A stretch of 64,000 nt of DNA from Planctomycetaceae bacterium (GCA_002702655.1 PABB01000042.1:1-64000), one strand, 5' to 3'. Counted from the stretch's first letter, positions 1-9,199 are shown. Made by a program: numbers and translations. Notes: generated from the sequence alone by a model not told the origin.

Positions 1-582
1 CGCCTTGGCGACGAACTCCGGGCCGTTGTCGCTGCGGATATTCCGCGGCACGCCCCGCATCGCAAACAACTCGGCCAGCGTGTCGATCACGTCCTCGCTC
101 GTGATGCTCCGGGCGACCTTCGGCGTCAAACACTCCCGCGTGTACTCGTCGACGATCGACAGCCACTTGAGCTGGCCGCCGCCCGTGGTCTTGTCGAACA
201 CGAAGTCCCATGCCCAGACATGGTCTTTGTGCTCGGCCTGACGGCGATGGCAGCCGTTCTCGGTGGTCCCCAAGCGGCGCTTCTTTCGCTTTTTCACCGG
301 CACTTTCAGCCCTTCCGGGCGCCACAGCCGCAGAATCCGAGAATCGCTCGCACGAAACCCTTCGTCCCGCAACAACGCCGCGATCCGGCGATAGCCAAAC
401 CGCGGACGATGCCGAACCAACTGCAACATCCGCTTCACGAGTCGCGGCTCGTCCGAGCGCGGCTGCGACTTGTAGCGTTGACAACTCCGCGATTGATCGA
501 GGACCCGATACGCCCTGCGTTCGGACATGCCAACCTGCGACTGCAGCTTGCACACGGCCCCCCGCTTCCGAGCAGGGCTCAC
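1..582 (-). CDS. IS3-family transposase OrfB (partial, C-terminus outside window)
   Basis: The minus-strand frame opens at GTG 582-580 and runs without a stop to the window edge, giving 194 residues. It starts VSPARKRGAV, has the HTH_21-like stretch PRFGYRRIAALLRDEGFR, and enters the rve integrase core at HVWAWDFVFDKTTGGGQLKW, with the first catalytic Asp in WAWDF. The second Asp is in RNIRSDNGPEF near the edge. The third acidic residue of the DDE triad lies outside. As far as it can be read the gene is intact, so the copy may be active. There is no ATG start, in keeping with expression by frameshifting or coupling to OrfA. Confidence 0.88.
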   Translation of the reverse strand, partial: MSPARKRGAVCKLQSQVGMSERRAYRVLDQSRSCQRYKSQPRSDEPRLVKRMLQLVRHRPRFGYRRIAALLRDEGFRASDSRILRLWRPEGLKVPVKKRKKRRLGTTENGCHRRQAEHKDHVWAWDFVFDKTTGGGQLKWLSIVDEYTRECLTPKVARSITSEDVIDTLAELFAMRGVPRNIRSDNGPEFVAKA

Positions 583-836
583 CAGTTTCCCTCCGCGATC
601 AACTTCAACGCCTTGATATCCAACTCCTTCTCCGCCACCAATTCCTTCAGCCGCACCGCCTCCTCCGCCTTCATGCCCCCGTACTGCCTGCGCCAACGCT
701 CCAGCGTCGACTCGCTCACCTCCAACGCCTGCAACACCGCCGCCGGATCCTTCCCGGCATTCAGCATCGCATCCGCGTCGCGCAACTTCCGAACAATCTG
801 CTCCGGCGAATGTCGCCGGCGACGCTTCGTGCTCAT
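579..836 (-). CDS. IS3-family transposase OrfA
   Basis: An 85-residue protein with a basic N-terminus (MSTKRRRRHSPEQIVRKLRD), a helix-turn-helix around VSESTLERWRRQYGG, and a heptad-like C-terminal stretch rich in E, L and K. This is the layout of IS3-family OrfA, which binds the element ends and multimerises through the leucine-zipper region. Its TGA stop at 579-581 overlaps a GTG codon that can start OrfB. In this family OrfB is often made by programmed -1 frameshifting as an OrfAB fusion, but coupled re-initiation at the GTGA overlap is equally possible here. The frame is intact. Confidence 0.9.
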   Translation of the reverse strand: MSTKRRRRHSPEQIVRKLRDADAMLNAGKDPAAVLQALEVSESTLERWRRQYGGMKAEEAVRLKELVAEKELDIKALKLIAEGNW

Positions 837-882
837 CCTTCAAGTCTCCTGCCCAGTAGCCGGTTGAGACCTTCATAACCGA

Positions 883-1088
883 TGGAGCAGAAAATCAATA
901 GCAGGCCAAGAGCAGATTGCGTTTGCGATGCGTCGTCACTAATCCGGCAGGCCGGTGACGGGGATTATCCAGGAGCTAGGGATTTCGGGGCAGACGTTCT
1001 CTCGCTTGAAGAAGAAGTCCGCAGGCGAGAATTGCTCGGAGTTACACCGCCCGAGACAATCTGCCCAAACATTGAGACGTTATCGCCT
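883..1088 (+). pseudogene. Decayed IS3-family orfA remnant
   Basis: Read on the plus strand from about 907, the frame gives QEQIAFAMRRH, a TAA stop at 940-942, then SGRPVTGIIQELGISGQTF and SRLKKKSAGENCSELHRPRQ. This follows the common IS3 OrfA pattern of EEQIAFALRQ, a GISEQTFYRWKKK helix-turn-helix, and ELRRLRQ. The internal stop and the degraded zipper show it is dead. It differs from the intact OrfA next to it, which has a different N-terminus and opposite strand, so it comes from another element. The resemblance is by eye, but the motif order is quite specific. Confidence 0.6.
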
Positions 1089-1090
1089 CA

Positions 1091-2677
1091 TCACCTTGAC
1101 TGCGTGAGCACAATGGGAATCGAGACATTACGCCCATTGGCGAGTTTTACATATGCGGTGTATCTCCGTTTTATCGCTGTGTCCACAGGGGGCGACGTGA
1201 TACAGTCAATTCGGTAGACATGGTCTTTCCCTGTTTCTCGGTTGATATTCAGAATCCCTTCAGACTCAACCCATGCCTTTGTGGCCTTGAAGGGCTTTCC
1301 GGAGTGGCTCCTCAATTCCACTGCCGCACCACCCACCCCAGCATCATTAACTACCACTAGGGCAATTGGCGGGAAGGGGGCGACGTCTTCAATGACCTTG
1401 CCACTCACATCAACTCGATGTGCTGACATAGCTCCGCCGGCTTCCAGAGTTACATTCAAAGATGTCGAAAAAATCCCAAGCGGGCAGGTATCTGAGACGG
1501 CAAACGTCAAATCAACGCTCAGATCGTCCGCTGATAGTTTTTGTGTAGTCGTGTGACGGTGCGATTCCAATCCCGATCCGATCCGACTCCACTCGATTTC
1601 GCAACTAACTGCGCCTGGCTCCAACGGACCATTCTGGCCGCGAACTCCGTCAATCCAAGCTTTTTTGACGCTGAAACCTCTGAATCCGGGGTCCGATACA
1701 AAGAGCCGTTCTGTCCTACTTGTGCCACGGGGCATGCGGCGAAGCTGAACAAAATCCTCAGACACGACGCGAGCTCTCGGCACTGCCCCCGAGACCTGGA
1801 GGACCGCTTTATTACGTGTCGCGTCGTTGGAGGAAACCACGATGCGTTTCTGAAACACGCCATCTAGGTCCGTTGTGTCAATATTCACTTTCAGCATGCC
1901 CGACTCCATAGGGGCAAGCTCTCGCGTTGAAAGCTCGTATGAGGTGCAGGAACAGCCCAGCTCCACGCCCTTGATCTCCAGTATCCCAGGCCCCAAGTTG
2001 ACGAAGGGAAACTCGAAACTCGCATCAAGCCCCTTTTCCAGGACGCCATTGTCCATAAAGCAGCGCTCCCATTGAATGCGCGGGCCTTCTCGGGAGTCTT
2101 CCGTACGTGCGTTTAACCGAGAAATCGCTAGTGACTCACCGTGATGCCACCTCGACATTAGCTCCGATCGGTTCATCCGATACGCAGGGCGATTAAAATC
2201 ATACGACTTTACACACTCTCGCTGGTCAGATGACGTATCTCTAGGGTCTACAGCGATATAGTGATCGCCATCAACGAATAAAACTGCGACTCCATCAAAT
2301 CGCAATAATTCCTCCCATGTCATATTGCATTGCCTTGCCTTAGCTCCGACGATCGACTCCGCATAGGCCAAAAGATCAGACATAGAAACGCCCGTCCTCG
2401 TCACCTCGCACGTCGACGCTATTACAGAAGGAGTTGCAGAGAACCCGAGGCAGCCGAGTGCCTTTGACAAGCTGACCGGTCCGCACATAACGTTGCGATA
2501 AGCAGGGTCACTTGGAGCAAGTGTTGCTGTGATGTCAAGTGAGGCGGCATCGCCTCCCATCGGCCCTTTGCTGCTATTCTCTGTCTCTGAGCTCCAACAC
2601 GACGCAATTACAATCATGCCGCAGATGATTACTGCTTGCGGGAGAAATCGCAGAACCGAACTTGCTGAAACACGCAT
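1091..2677 (-). CDS. Lipoprotein with C39-like peptidase and DUF1573-like domains
   Basis: A 528-residue protein. The start is set at ATG 2677 because AGGTG lies six bases upstream; a GTG three codons earlier is also open. The N-terminus has a hydrophobic signal ending in a lipobox (VIASC). A C39-type papain-like domain follows: the Cys in NVMCGPVSL and the His/Asp in GDHYIAVDP are the likely catalytic residues. Next is a DUF1573-like (ASH/MSP-type Ig-fold) stretch with FPFVNLGPGILEIKGVELGC and CSC. The remaining half is beta-rich and unassigned. C39 peptidases usually cleave double-glycine leaders inside ABC exporters; this one has no transporter and should sit outside the inner membrane. 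The substrate is unknown. Two further exported proteins lie upstream on the same strand, with large gaps. Confidence 0.75.
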   Translation of the reverse strand: MRVSASSVLRFLPQAVIICGMIVIASCWSSETENSSKGPMGGDAASLDITATLAPSDPAYRNVMCGPVSLSKALGCLGFSATPSVIASTCEVTRTGVSMSDLLAYAESIVGAKARQCNMTWEELLRFDGVAVLFVDGDHYIAVDPRDTSSDQRECVKSYDFNRPAYRMNRSELMSRWHHGESLAISRLNARTEDSREGPRIQWERCFMDNGVLEKGLDASFEFPFVNLGPGILEIKGVELGCSCTSYELSTRELAPMESGMLKVNIDTTDLDGVFQKRIVVSSNDATRNKAVLQVSGAVPRARVVSEDFVQLRRMPRGTSRTERLFVSDPGFRGFSVKKAWIDGVRGQNGPLEPGAVSCEIEWSRIGSGLESHRHTTTQKLSADDLSVDLTFAVSDTCPLGIFSTSLNVTLEAGGAMSAHRVDVSGKVIEDVAPFPPIALVVVNDAGVGGAAVELRSHSGKPFKATKAWVESEGILNINRETGKDHVYRIDCITSPPVDTAIKRRYTAYVKLANGRNVSIPIVLTQSR

Positions 2678-3721
2678 TAGTAACACCTAAATCCAATTGT
2701 TGGATATCGAGTACGAGCCTAACACTCCATATCCGGCACCTTGGAAACAGGGCACTTTAGGCTTTCGCCCAAATTTCCCAAGTGGACGACACCCAACGCA
2801 GGCGGACGGATTCCCTCCTCCGAGCGACAAAATTAGCCCTGCGGCGCAGATCGTAGGTCGGTGGTCTCAAGTCAAAACAACCGTTTCGTAACGCGCACAC
2901 CACACTATATGCCGCCTTGGCACAATGTGCCGCGCGGGGCCTCGCTGCGCGCTCTTGGCGACCGCCGCCGCCATCAATTCCACGAAAGCTAAGCCACATT
3001 TTACTCGAATGAACTGCCTCGATAGCTTAATCACTGCCACGAAACTGGTTCCGTTGGATTCGCTGCTAGTAGCGTCGATACCAAGACAGGGTGCAAGCGA
3101 CGTCAAGGCTCTTGAGCGGATTCCTTTTCGAGCTCACCAAGAGTCCGCGGTATTCGGTGCGCCGCGCGAACACTCGCTCCGCGCCACACAGTCGCTCTTT
3201 CTGGCAACCGCCCTTTTCCTTCCAGTCTTCGTGGTGAACTCGGCCCCAAACCTTACTCTTAGCCGAATACTTCCATAGTTTCTCGACTTCAGGGATTGTC
3301 GTAGTCTCGGTTCAGCAGCAACCATTCGATCAAATCACGTCGCACGACCACGACTGCGGACAACACCAATTCCAATCGCGCGACATCAGCCGGTTGGTGA
3401 GTGCCATTGTCGCGAACAGACGACAGCCGTGTCAAAATCCTAATTCAACCCCTTGCCCCAGCTGCACGAGGCTGTTCCAGCGCGCGATTAGTAGTGTCGC
3501 CTCACGAACCTCAGTTCACCTACGCAACGCTGTAGTGCAACATCCTACAGGGGGCCTCTTCCCAAGGCGAATCGCTCTCGCGTTCGCACCAACGACCATA
3601 CTGTTGCGGGCTGCTACTGGAAGGCACATAAGCGTCCGGAGCGCAGCCTCGTACCCGATACCTGCAATTAACTACGAACTCTGACTGCCGGACAATCCAA
3701 AGCTAACCTTACACCGGCCCA
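2678..3721. other. Intergenic region without a convincing gene
   Basis: This 1-kb gap lies between two minus-strand genes. Short open frames exist on both strands, but none has a ribosome-binding site, recognisable domain or balanced composition. It may contain decayed coding sequence. No hairpin terminator with a T-run was found by eye. Confidence 0.4.
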
Positions 3722-5020
3722 TCAAGTGCTGGAACGCTCGGTTCGACTCCGCTTCCGTAGCCATAGCAGGACAAGTACGATCAGGATTCCAGCAATGTTC
3801 AGCGCGTAAATAAGCAGCCTGCCTCCAATCGATCGATTCTCAGATTGACCACCAGGAGGGCGATTTGGCTCTGTAATGGTCATCGGCGAATTGCGAAAGT
3901 CGTGTAGAGTGAATTCCTGCTTCTCGTTGTTCGCAACTCGAGACTCAGCCTGCGTGTAGAGCGCCGTGTCGAACTGCTCTACTTTTGGCGATACCGTAAC
4001 ATCGCAAGTAGTATCAACTAGACTTCCTGGCTCGACTTCCAATGGTCCCCAGTGGTTGATTCGGGCTGATCGAGGCACGCAATATGGCCCGCTCCTTTGC
4101 ACATCATCATTTCGCATTTCAAGGTCGATTGCATCAGGGTTTGCCTGCGCATGAAACGACGCGTATCTAACCATCCAATTTGCATCCGGATCGATCTTGA
4201 GCTTCCAAGTCCCGTTACGGCCCTTAATTTTTCTGCCCCTTGCAGATACTGCGATTAACGAATCCTGCTTATCCACATGTTCAATTTCGTCGATATATTC
4301 GACAAATCGCCGGCCGAGAGCCCAGACAATGGAATGCGGTGTCGCCGTTAAATCTACATCGTCTGGTCCAAAAACCAGTGAATCTGTCATCGTGCCAATT
4401 TGCTCCGCCTTATCGGCACGCGTAATGCGAAATACAAGTTCCTCGAAATTCACTCCGGAAATGTCATTGCCCCAGAAGCCCCACTCCTTCACCCTCATTA
4501 TGTAGCGCGAGCTATCGGCTTCACGCTGTCCCGAGTTCCTTCGCCTCAAGTTCTCAAACTTCGGTAGTCTGTAGTCTTCTACCTCAAGTAGATACGCAAT
4601 TCGACTCTTGTCGAATGTCATGCGCCAGCTTCTTGCCGTTGAGACTCCCCCCGTTACATGCATTAATGAATCTACCGATCGCAGCGTTCCAGATACTGCG
4701 CAGCCAGCTTCAAATATGGCATCGTTGTCTGCCATCGACGTAATTATTTGCTCTGCGTTTGGCAGATTGTGTGCGGACGAAAGTTCTGCCGCGGCGAATG
4801 CAACACTAGGGCAAAAGCAGATCGCCAAGAGTGAAATCCACTCGAAAGCAAGTCCGGAGAGACACGGAATGGCAAAATCGCTTTGGGAGTCTTTAGCACG
4901 AGTCGAATAACGTACAGCTACCGGCGTCAAAGCTTCAGATTGAGCCGACTCAATCAATGCCCAGCGTTCAAGCACCGATGATCCCTTGTCCTCGATAGTC
5001 TGCGCACGCAATTCAATCAT
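3722..5020 (-). CDS. Hypothetical exported, C-terminally membrane-anchored protein
   Basis: A protein of 432 residues from the first ATG. A hydrophobic stretch near residues 55-77 (AFEWISLLAICFCPSVAFA) looks like a signal peptide, so the true start may lie downstream at a non-ATG codon. The body is a hydrophilic mixed alpha/beta region of about 320 residues with no domain I can name; its general shape recalls planctomycete exported proteins of unknown function. A single C-terminal membrane helix (LLIYALNIAGILIVLVLLWL) is followed by a basic tail, so most of the protein should face outward. It lies between a Cys-rich exported protein and a C39/DUF1573 lipoprotein on the same strand, separated by 0.8-1 kb gaps. 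A shared role is inference only. Confidence 0.6.
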   Translation of the reverse strand: MIELRAQTIEDKGSSVLERWALIESAQSEALTPVAVRYSTRAKDSQSDFAIPCLSGLAFEWISLLAICFCPSVAFAAAELSSAHNLPNAEQIITSMADNDAIFEAGCAVSGTLRSVDSLMHVTGGVSTARSWRMTFDKSRIAYLLEVEDYRLPKFENLRRRNSGQREADSSRYIMRVKEWGFWGNDISGVNFEELVFRITRADKAEQIGTMTDSLVFGPDDVDLTATPHSIVWALGRRFVEYIDEIEHVDKQDSLIAVSARGRKIKGRNGTWKLKIDPDANWMVRYASFHAQANPDAIDLEMRNDDVQRSGPYCVPRSARINHWGPLEVEPGSLVDTTCDVTVSPKVEQFDTALYTQAESRVANNEKQEFTLHDFRNSPMTITEPNRPPGGQSENRSIGGRLLIYALNIAGILIVLVLLWLRKRSRTERSST

Positions 5021-5816
5021 AGTGTTAACCTATCTTCCTCCTTCAGGCACCGCGGCATGCGACGGCAGCGCACTATCGACTGGTTTGGCACAGCCACTCA
5101 ACTTACCTTGCCCCAAGAGTTAACAACCCCGTGAACGGTTGCGCGATCTTATGCGGTCACCGCAAATATCGTCTCCCCGCTTTGCCATCTCTGGTTAACG
5201 TCGGCACCTCCGGCGGCCACCAGTAGCCACGGCTTGCTCTGACCATTGGCCGAGTTCGCCGAAACGATTACTGGCCTATGTCGCCTGCCGTCGCTGAGGA
5301 AGGGAAATTCGTGCCGTTGGCGAAAAACAATACGTTGCAATTATCGCTTCAGCACTATTTCTGTTACGCAACCACACGAAACGGTCTTTTCGACTCGTAG
5401 CTCCGTTCCAGCTTAGTTGTGGTGGCTTTAACGGGAAACCAGTACGATTTTCGACCACGAGCTGGTTGCGCCCCATGCTCACAAACGGCTAAATGCCGTA
5501 TCACGTCTTTCGTCTAACCGGTTGAACAAGCACGCAACGATCGAGCGGTGACAGCTGAACGACCCTTTGGCACACCGCTGGAGGCGCGCACTATTTGCGA
5601 CATCCTTGCTTCGCCCCGCAAAAACTACCCATTAGGCTGCGAGGTCTGTTCCGATATGGTCCGCGAGCTCAGGCCCAGGGCCCAATCAGAGAATCGCGTG
5701 CCTTTGCATCGCACCAACGGCCATTGCCGTAGCATATCGCACCTTGATTGCACTTTCGTTGGTTTCATGGCGATGCCAGAGTAAGGCGAATCTCTCGACA
5801 TGCAGCAAGACGCAAT
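5021..5816. other. Intergenic region without a convincing gene
   Basis: About 800 bases between two minus-strand genes. Small open frames on either strand show no domain, signal peptide or start signal. The composition is near 50% GC, lower than the rest of the window, like the whole island. Confidence 0.4.
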
Positions 5817-6323
5817 TCAGCTGCCGCCCTCTCCGCACTTATCACGAGGGCAACTAGGGTCGGGGCCAGACATTGTAGTGATAAGCTGCCCATAGCATTC
5901 ATCTGCTACACACGGAGTGGCGAAAGTTTCAGAACAAGAAAACTGACAGTCTGCAAGAGTTACGGAGTCGGGGGTATTCGATTCGCAGGAGTTGGCACGT
6001 GTATACTGATAGCGCCCCCAATCCGAATCGTCTGAGTGGTGGTAACACGGCAATGCCAATGATGAGAACGTCGCGTCTCTGCATTGTGCAAATCTGATGT
6101 TGTTGATTGTGCATGCAGTTGTCATACAATTCGGCCCACCCAGATCCAGGCATTCATAGATGGCGATTAAGTTGTTTTCGGTACACGGAGCATCGCAAAG
6201 AAGTTCACTCTCACCGCCGCGTAATTCATCGCGACTTGAAACCAGCCCCTGATTTGAAGCAATCACCAGCGTTGCGGGTACAATCGCCACGGCCAGAAGG
6301 TAGCTTCGCGACTTGCGATCCAT
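5817..6323 (-). CDS. Exported cysteine-rich protein (14 Cys)
   Basis: A 168-residue protein starting at ATG 6323, preceded by GGAGAT on the minus strand. The N-terminus MDRKSRSYLLAVAIVPATLV is a signal peptide. The mature part carries 14 cysteines, an even number suited to disulfide pairing outside the cytoplasm, in short spaced groups such as CDAPC, NCMTTAC, CQFSC and CPRDKC. It has no double-glycine leader that would make it an obvious C39 substrate. No family is recognised. It is the first of three same-strand exported genes in the island. It could be a secreted effector, a surface protein or a substrate of the C39-like lipoprotein; none of these is shown by the sequence. Confidence 0.65.
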   Translation of the reverse strand: MDRKSRSYLLAVAIVPATLVIASNQGLVSSRDELRGGESELLCDAPCTENNLIAIYECLDLGGPNCMTTACTINNIRFAQCRDATFSSLALPCYHHSDDSDWGRYQYTRANSCESNTPDSVTLADCQFSCSETFATPCVADECYGQLITTMSGPDPSCPRDKCGEGGS

Positions 6324-7031
6324 AGTAAATCTCCAGTTTGGAATACAGAGAAACAGATCATTCGGATTGTGTAGGGCAGACAATGCGCCCCACACCGATG
6401 CTATGAGCTTGAGGCCCTGCGATGATGCCTTGGCCGAACACAGGAACCTAGGGGCCGACCCGACGCCAGATATCCCGCGGCCTACCCGAACTTCAAGACG
6501 CGCGACCTAGATTGACTTCAGACCAGCCCTGCCTGCCTCCCAGCTGGGAATCCTTCATTTGAGCTAGGGTAGCAGATTTCGCGATTTACGTGAAGCATTT
6601 TGGGGAGACGGTGCACTGCGTTTTTGGCCCTCCCTCCGCGTCATGTCGAGAATGGGTCAGTGGCTGATTGCCGTATTCGCCGACGAGTTTGGGGGGGGGC
6701 ATGCAGGAGCTTCTCGCGCGTGGTCACGTCAGGCTGGTTGCCAAGCACCACTTAGCTAAAAAGGGGGGGCTGCGTAAAGCATTCGCGATAAGCGACACAG
6801 ACACTCGCCGCATGCAATAGCCGTCGAAATACTCCTGGTCTCGAGAGTTCTGTGCCACGAGGAACCAATGCGCTACGGCGGTTACAGAATCCGGTACAGA
6901 ATTTGTGGCGTTTGACGCAAATCCCTGTAGAATCCGCCATTTAAGCGCAAGCTGAAGTTGACTGCTGCTCCGGCGCAAGTTGAGGGACGCCACAAGGTTC
7001 CAGTAACTGGGTCACGACCGCGCGCAATGAC
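6324..7031. other. Intergenic region upstream of the Cys-rich gene
   Basis: About 700 bases with no supported gene. Short open frames on both strands look like chance. The region runs up to a partial tRNA-Arg sequence and is probably junction DNA of the island. The promoter of the Cys-rich gene should lie close to 6340-6420, but no clear -35/-10 pair was identified. Confidence 0.35.
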
Positions 7032-7082
7032 CGCGCCGGTCTTCGGAACCAGGGGTTGCAGGTTCGAGTCCTGCCGGGCGTG
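7032..7082 (+). pseudogene. 3' fragment of a tRNA-Arg gene (likely attachment-site remnant)
   Basis: The sequence matches the 3' two-thirds of a tRNA-Arg. The anticodon stem-loop is at 7036-7052 (CCGGT, loop CTTCGGA with anticodon TCG, then ACCAG with one mismatch). The T arm is at 7058-7074 (GCAGG, TTCGAGT, CCTGC), and CGGGCGT at 7075-7081 is the 3' acceptor strand. No matching D arm or 5' acceptor strand ACGCCCG is found at the proper distance, so this is not a full tRNA. Tyrosine integrases often recombine at such 3' tRNA ends, and an integrase remnant lies only about 130 bases away. Confidence 0.7.
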
Positions 7083-7208
7083 CTTGGACACGCGCTGTCA
7101 GGACTGGACGGAGCGTGCCTATCTTGTTGCGGGAATTGCTGTTGCGGCGTTTCGCTGAAGGTGGCGGTCCCGCAGCGGAGTTGTCATGTGGCGCCGCCAA
7201 TGCTCCCG

Positions 7209-7451
7209 TCAGGTCAGTTTTCTGGCGAACATACTGGCAACCTTAGCTCGATCGGTATCGTCTCCTCGCGGCACGCCCACGGTTTCAGCTTTTGCCGGCA
7301 GGCGGGTGAAGATCGTTGGTTCCAGCTTGGCGACCGCCTGCGCTTGATCCGCCAAGTCCATGTGGGTGTAACGCGTCGCCGTGAGTCGCGGGTTCGTCAT
7401 GCTCGGCATGTCGAACTCAATGATGATTTTGGAAGCCAGGCCGTACCGCAC
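7209..7451 (-). pseudogene. C-terminal remnant of a phage-type tyrosine integrase
   Basis: The reading frame contains MTNPRLTATRYTHMDLADQ followed by AQAVAKLEP, which resembles the end of tyrosine recombinases: the region after the catalytic HxxR box, with the nucleophile Tyr in a RYTH motif. A TGA lies directly upstream of the first GTG, and the expected R...HxLR...H residues are not seen in any nearby frame, so only the tail remains. It sits next to a partial tRNA-Arg, the usual arrangement for an integrated element. The assignment rests on one motif and is moderate. Confidence 0.5.
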
Positions 7452-7713
7452 TCAAGTTGGGACATTCGTATTCCAATGCGACCGCCATCGATCAGCCACG
7501 CCCGACGGATTTTCGCTGAAGCCTGACGTTCGCCGGGAGAGACCAGCGGACGGCGGCAAAACCGCTGCGAATGGAGGACGCTGCGAGTCCAGAGCTTCAT
7601 CATTTCCGTCAATTGACCCGCAGGAAGCTCAAACTGAGAATCAAATCGAGCGTCTCTACGCGGCTGGCGTCCGTCACCGCACGTCTCGCTGAAGGCATTC
7701 AGCCAACGAGTTC

Positions 7714-8172
7714 TCAGGGCGCCAGATCAAATTCGAAGGACTGCGGCTCGCCGCCAGACTTGACCTCGGCCGTCAGCCCGCTGCCGCCAAATGAAGAGTA
7801 CTTCATGGGTATTAGGGTCCGGCCTAGCACGGGTTCGCCGGAGCCGAGCGATTGGGAGTTGTTCGGATCGTTCCCCTCGAAACAGGTGATCCGCACCAAC
7901 TGCGGACCGACCCGTACGCCATCGCCGAGTCCCGGCGTGGTCAACTGGAAACTGCCGTCAGACTGGATAGCCCCGATGGCTGGTTGACCGCCGGATTCGT
8001 GCTGGAACATGACCGTGCCAAAGCGGAGCGGCTGGCCGCGAAACGTGACGGTGCCGGATACCGGCGCGGTCTCGGGCCCCGAATCGCACCCCGCGGCGCC
8101 CAGCATGCATGCCAGCAGCGGCAACGCCCGAAAAGTTGCTTTCAGTGCGTCGCTCAAACTAGAACGCTCCAT
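7714..8172 (-). CDS. Lipoprotein with carboxypeptidase-regulatory-like fold
   Basis: A protein of 152 residues from ATG 8172, chosen because it gives a complete lipoprotein signal (LPLLACMLGAAGC). The mature part has PVSGTVTFRGQPLRFGTVMF, IGAIQSDGSFQLTTPGLGDG and a VRIT strand, the pattern of the small planctomycete lipoproteins with a transthyretin-like, carboxypeptidase regulatory-like fold. Its start overlaps the end of the upstream DUF1559 gene by 14 bases, so the two are probably translated together. Such pairs are common in planctomycetes. The role is unknown; a cell-envelope location is likely. Confidence 0.8.
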   Translation of the reverse strand: MERSSLSDALKATFRALPLLACMLGAAGCDSGPETAPVSGTVTFRGQPLRFGTVMFQHESGGQPAIGAIQSDGSFQLTTPGLGDGVRVGPQLVRITCFEGNDPNNSQSLGSGEPVLGRTLIPMKYSSFGGSGLTAEVKSGGEPQSFEFDLAP

Positions 8173-9184
8173 TGACCAAATCACCAGCGTTGGCCGTCGC
8201 CAGGGCGTGGTACGACTGGCGATCGACATCGTCGGAAATCGGATGGACGCTGCCATCGACCAACGCGAACTGCGTGATGCCAGGATGATGACTGCCAAAG
8301 GGAAGGTGGTTGAACTGAACGCCCTGGTCGCGATTGATTTGCGTGTTGGGCGTGAACTCCACCACTTTGAATGAATAGGGAGCGTTTTGGAATCCGCCTA
8401 GATACCACGGCCGAACGTTTCCGGGGGGATCGTCCCAGGTTCCTGTCGCAGCAACGAGGTCGCGGTGGACGAACTCGCCCACCAACAGCGTGTTGCTTTG
8501 TCCGTCGGTGATCTCGGCGAGTTTAACGACGCGACCTTTGAACTTTTGCGAGGACGAGTTGCCGGGGCGGCTGCCGCCCGTGGCGGCCGCGGCGCCGATG
8601 ATCTCGGCCTGAAACGTCCCGTTCTTGGGAATGACGCCGTATCCGCTCCTGACGACCAGATCCGGATCGCCGAGGTCCAAGCCATCGACCAGGGCGCCCC
8701 CGACTCCATTGTAGGTGACCAACGCCCCGTTCTGATAGTCGTAGCGTCCGCCTACGATCACCGCCGGATCGGTCCAACTGGGGCAAATGTACGAGGCGAC
8801 CACAACGTCTCTCGCCGGCTCGTTGTCCCACGGGGCGCCCGTGTAGTCGAAGTTAATTTGGTTGTAGAGCGGCTCTTGCTCCATGTAGGGCAACAGTTCC
8901 GAAAACAGATGCACCTTGCTAAAGTTGGCCCCCGTCCGCTCGGTGTCGCCCTCGTAACCAAGCGGCAGCGCGTCGCGTTTGGCGGCGGCATGGTTTTGCG
9001 CGGCGAGACCTTGCTGTTTCAGATTGTTGGCGCACTGCATGCGTCGCGCCGCTTCGCGAGCCGCCTGTACGGCCGGCAGCAACAAAGCGACAAGCACTCC
9101 GATGATGGCAATGACCACCAACAACTCGACCAGCGTGAAGGCGCGTCGTTCGGCGGGGCGTGCGTGGGCAATCCGTGCGATCAT
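8159..9184 (-). CDS. DUF1559 prepilin-like protein
   Basis: A 341-residue protein. The N-terminus has a short basic leader, then the type IV prepilin methylation motif FTLVELLVVIAIIGVLVALL, followed by PAVQAAREAARRMQCANNLK, which is diagnostic of planctomycete DUF1559 proteins. The C-terminus contains the family-typical HHPGITQFALVDGSVHPISD segment. These proteins are processed like pseudopilins and are thought to form envelope or fimbria-like structures; they occur in many copies per genome. The gene lies 15 bases after a PEP-CTERM gene and overlaps a lipoprotein gene, suggesting a minus-strand operon. Confidence 0.95.
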   Translation of the reverse strand: MIARIAHARPAERRAFTLVELLVVIAIIGVLVALLLPAVQAAREAARRMQCANNLKQQGLAAQNHAAAKRDALPLGYEGDTERTGANFSKVHLFSELLPYMEQEPLYNQINFDYTGAPWDNEPARDVVVASYICPSWTDPAVIVGGRYDYQNGALVTYNGVGGALVDGLDLGDPDLVVRSGYGVIPKNGTFQAEIIGAAAATGGSRPGNSSSQKFKGRVVKLAEITDGQSNTLLVGEFVHRDLVAATGTWDDPPGNVRPWYLGGFQNAPYSFKVVEFTPNTQINRDQGVQFNHLPFGSHHPGITQFALVDGSVHPISDDVDRQSYHALATANAGDLVNGAF

Positions 9185-9199
9185 GGTTTCCCTTTTGGT

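Larger units (their letters stand above)
1..875 (-). mobile_element. IS3-family insertion sequence, truncated by window edge
   Basis: Two overlapping minus-strand frames encode IS3-type OrfA and OrfB. The terminal inverted repeat on the orfA side probably starts at 875, where the minus strand reads TGAAGGTCTCAACCGG, with the TGA start usual for this family. The other end lies outside the window, so no target duplication can be checked. The element abuts the remains of a second IS3-type orfA, so it inserted in or beside an older element. The end position is inferred from the TG rule, not from a matched pair of repeats. Confidence 0.85.

Noticed and set aside
2757-3325. Several short open frames on both strands in the 1-kb gap
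   Set aside because: No start signals, domains or consistent frame; treated as non-coding or decayed DNA.
6882-7200. Minus-strand open frames with text such as ARQDSNLQPLVPKTG
   Set aside because: This is the familiar false protein read antisense to a tRNA T arm; the strand-specific tRNA-Arg fragment explains it.
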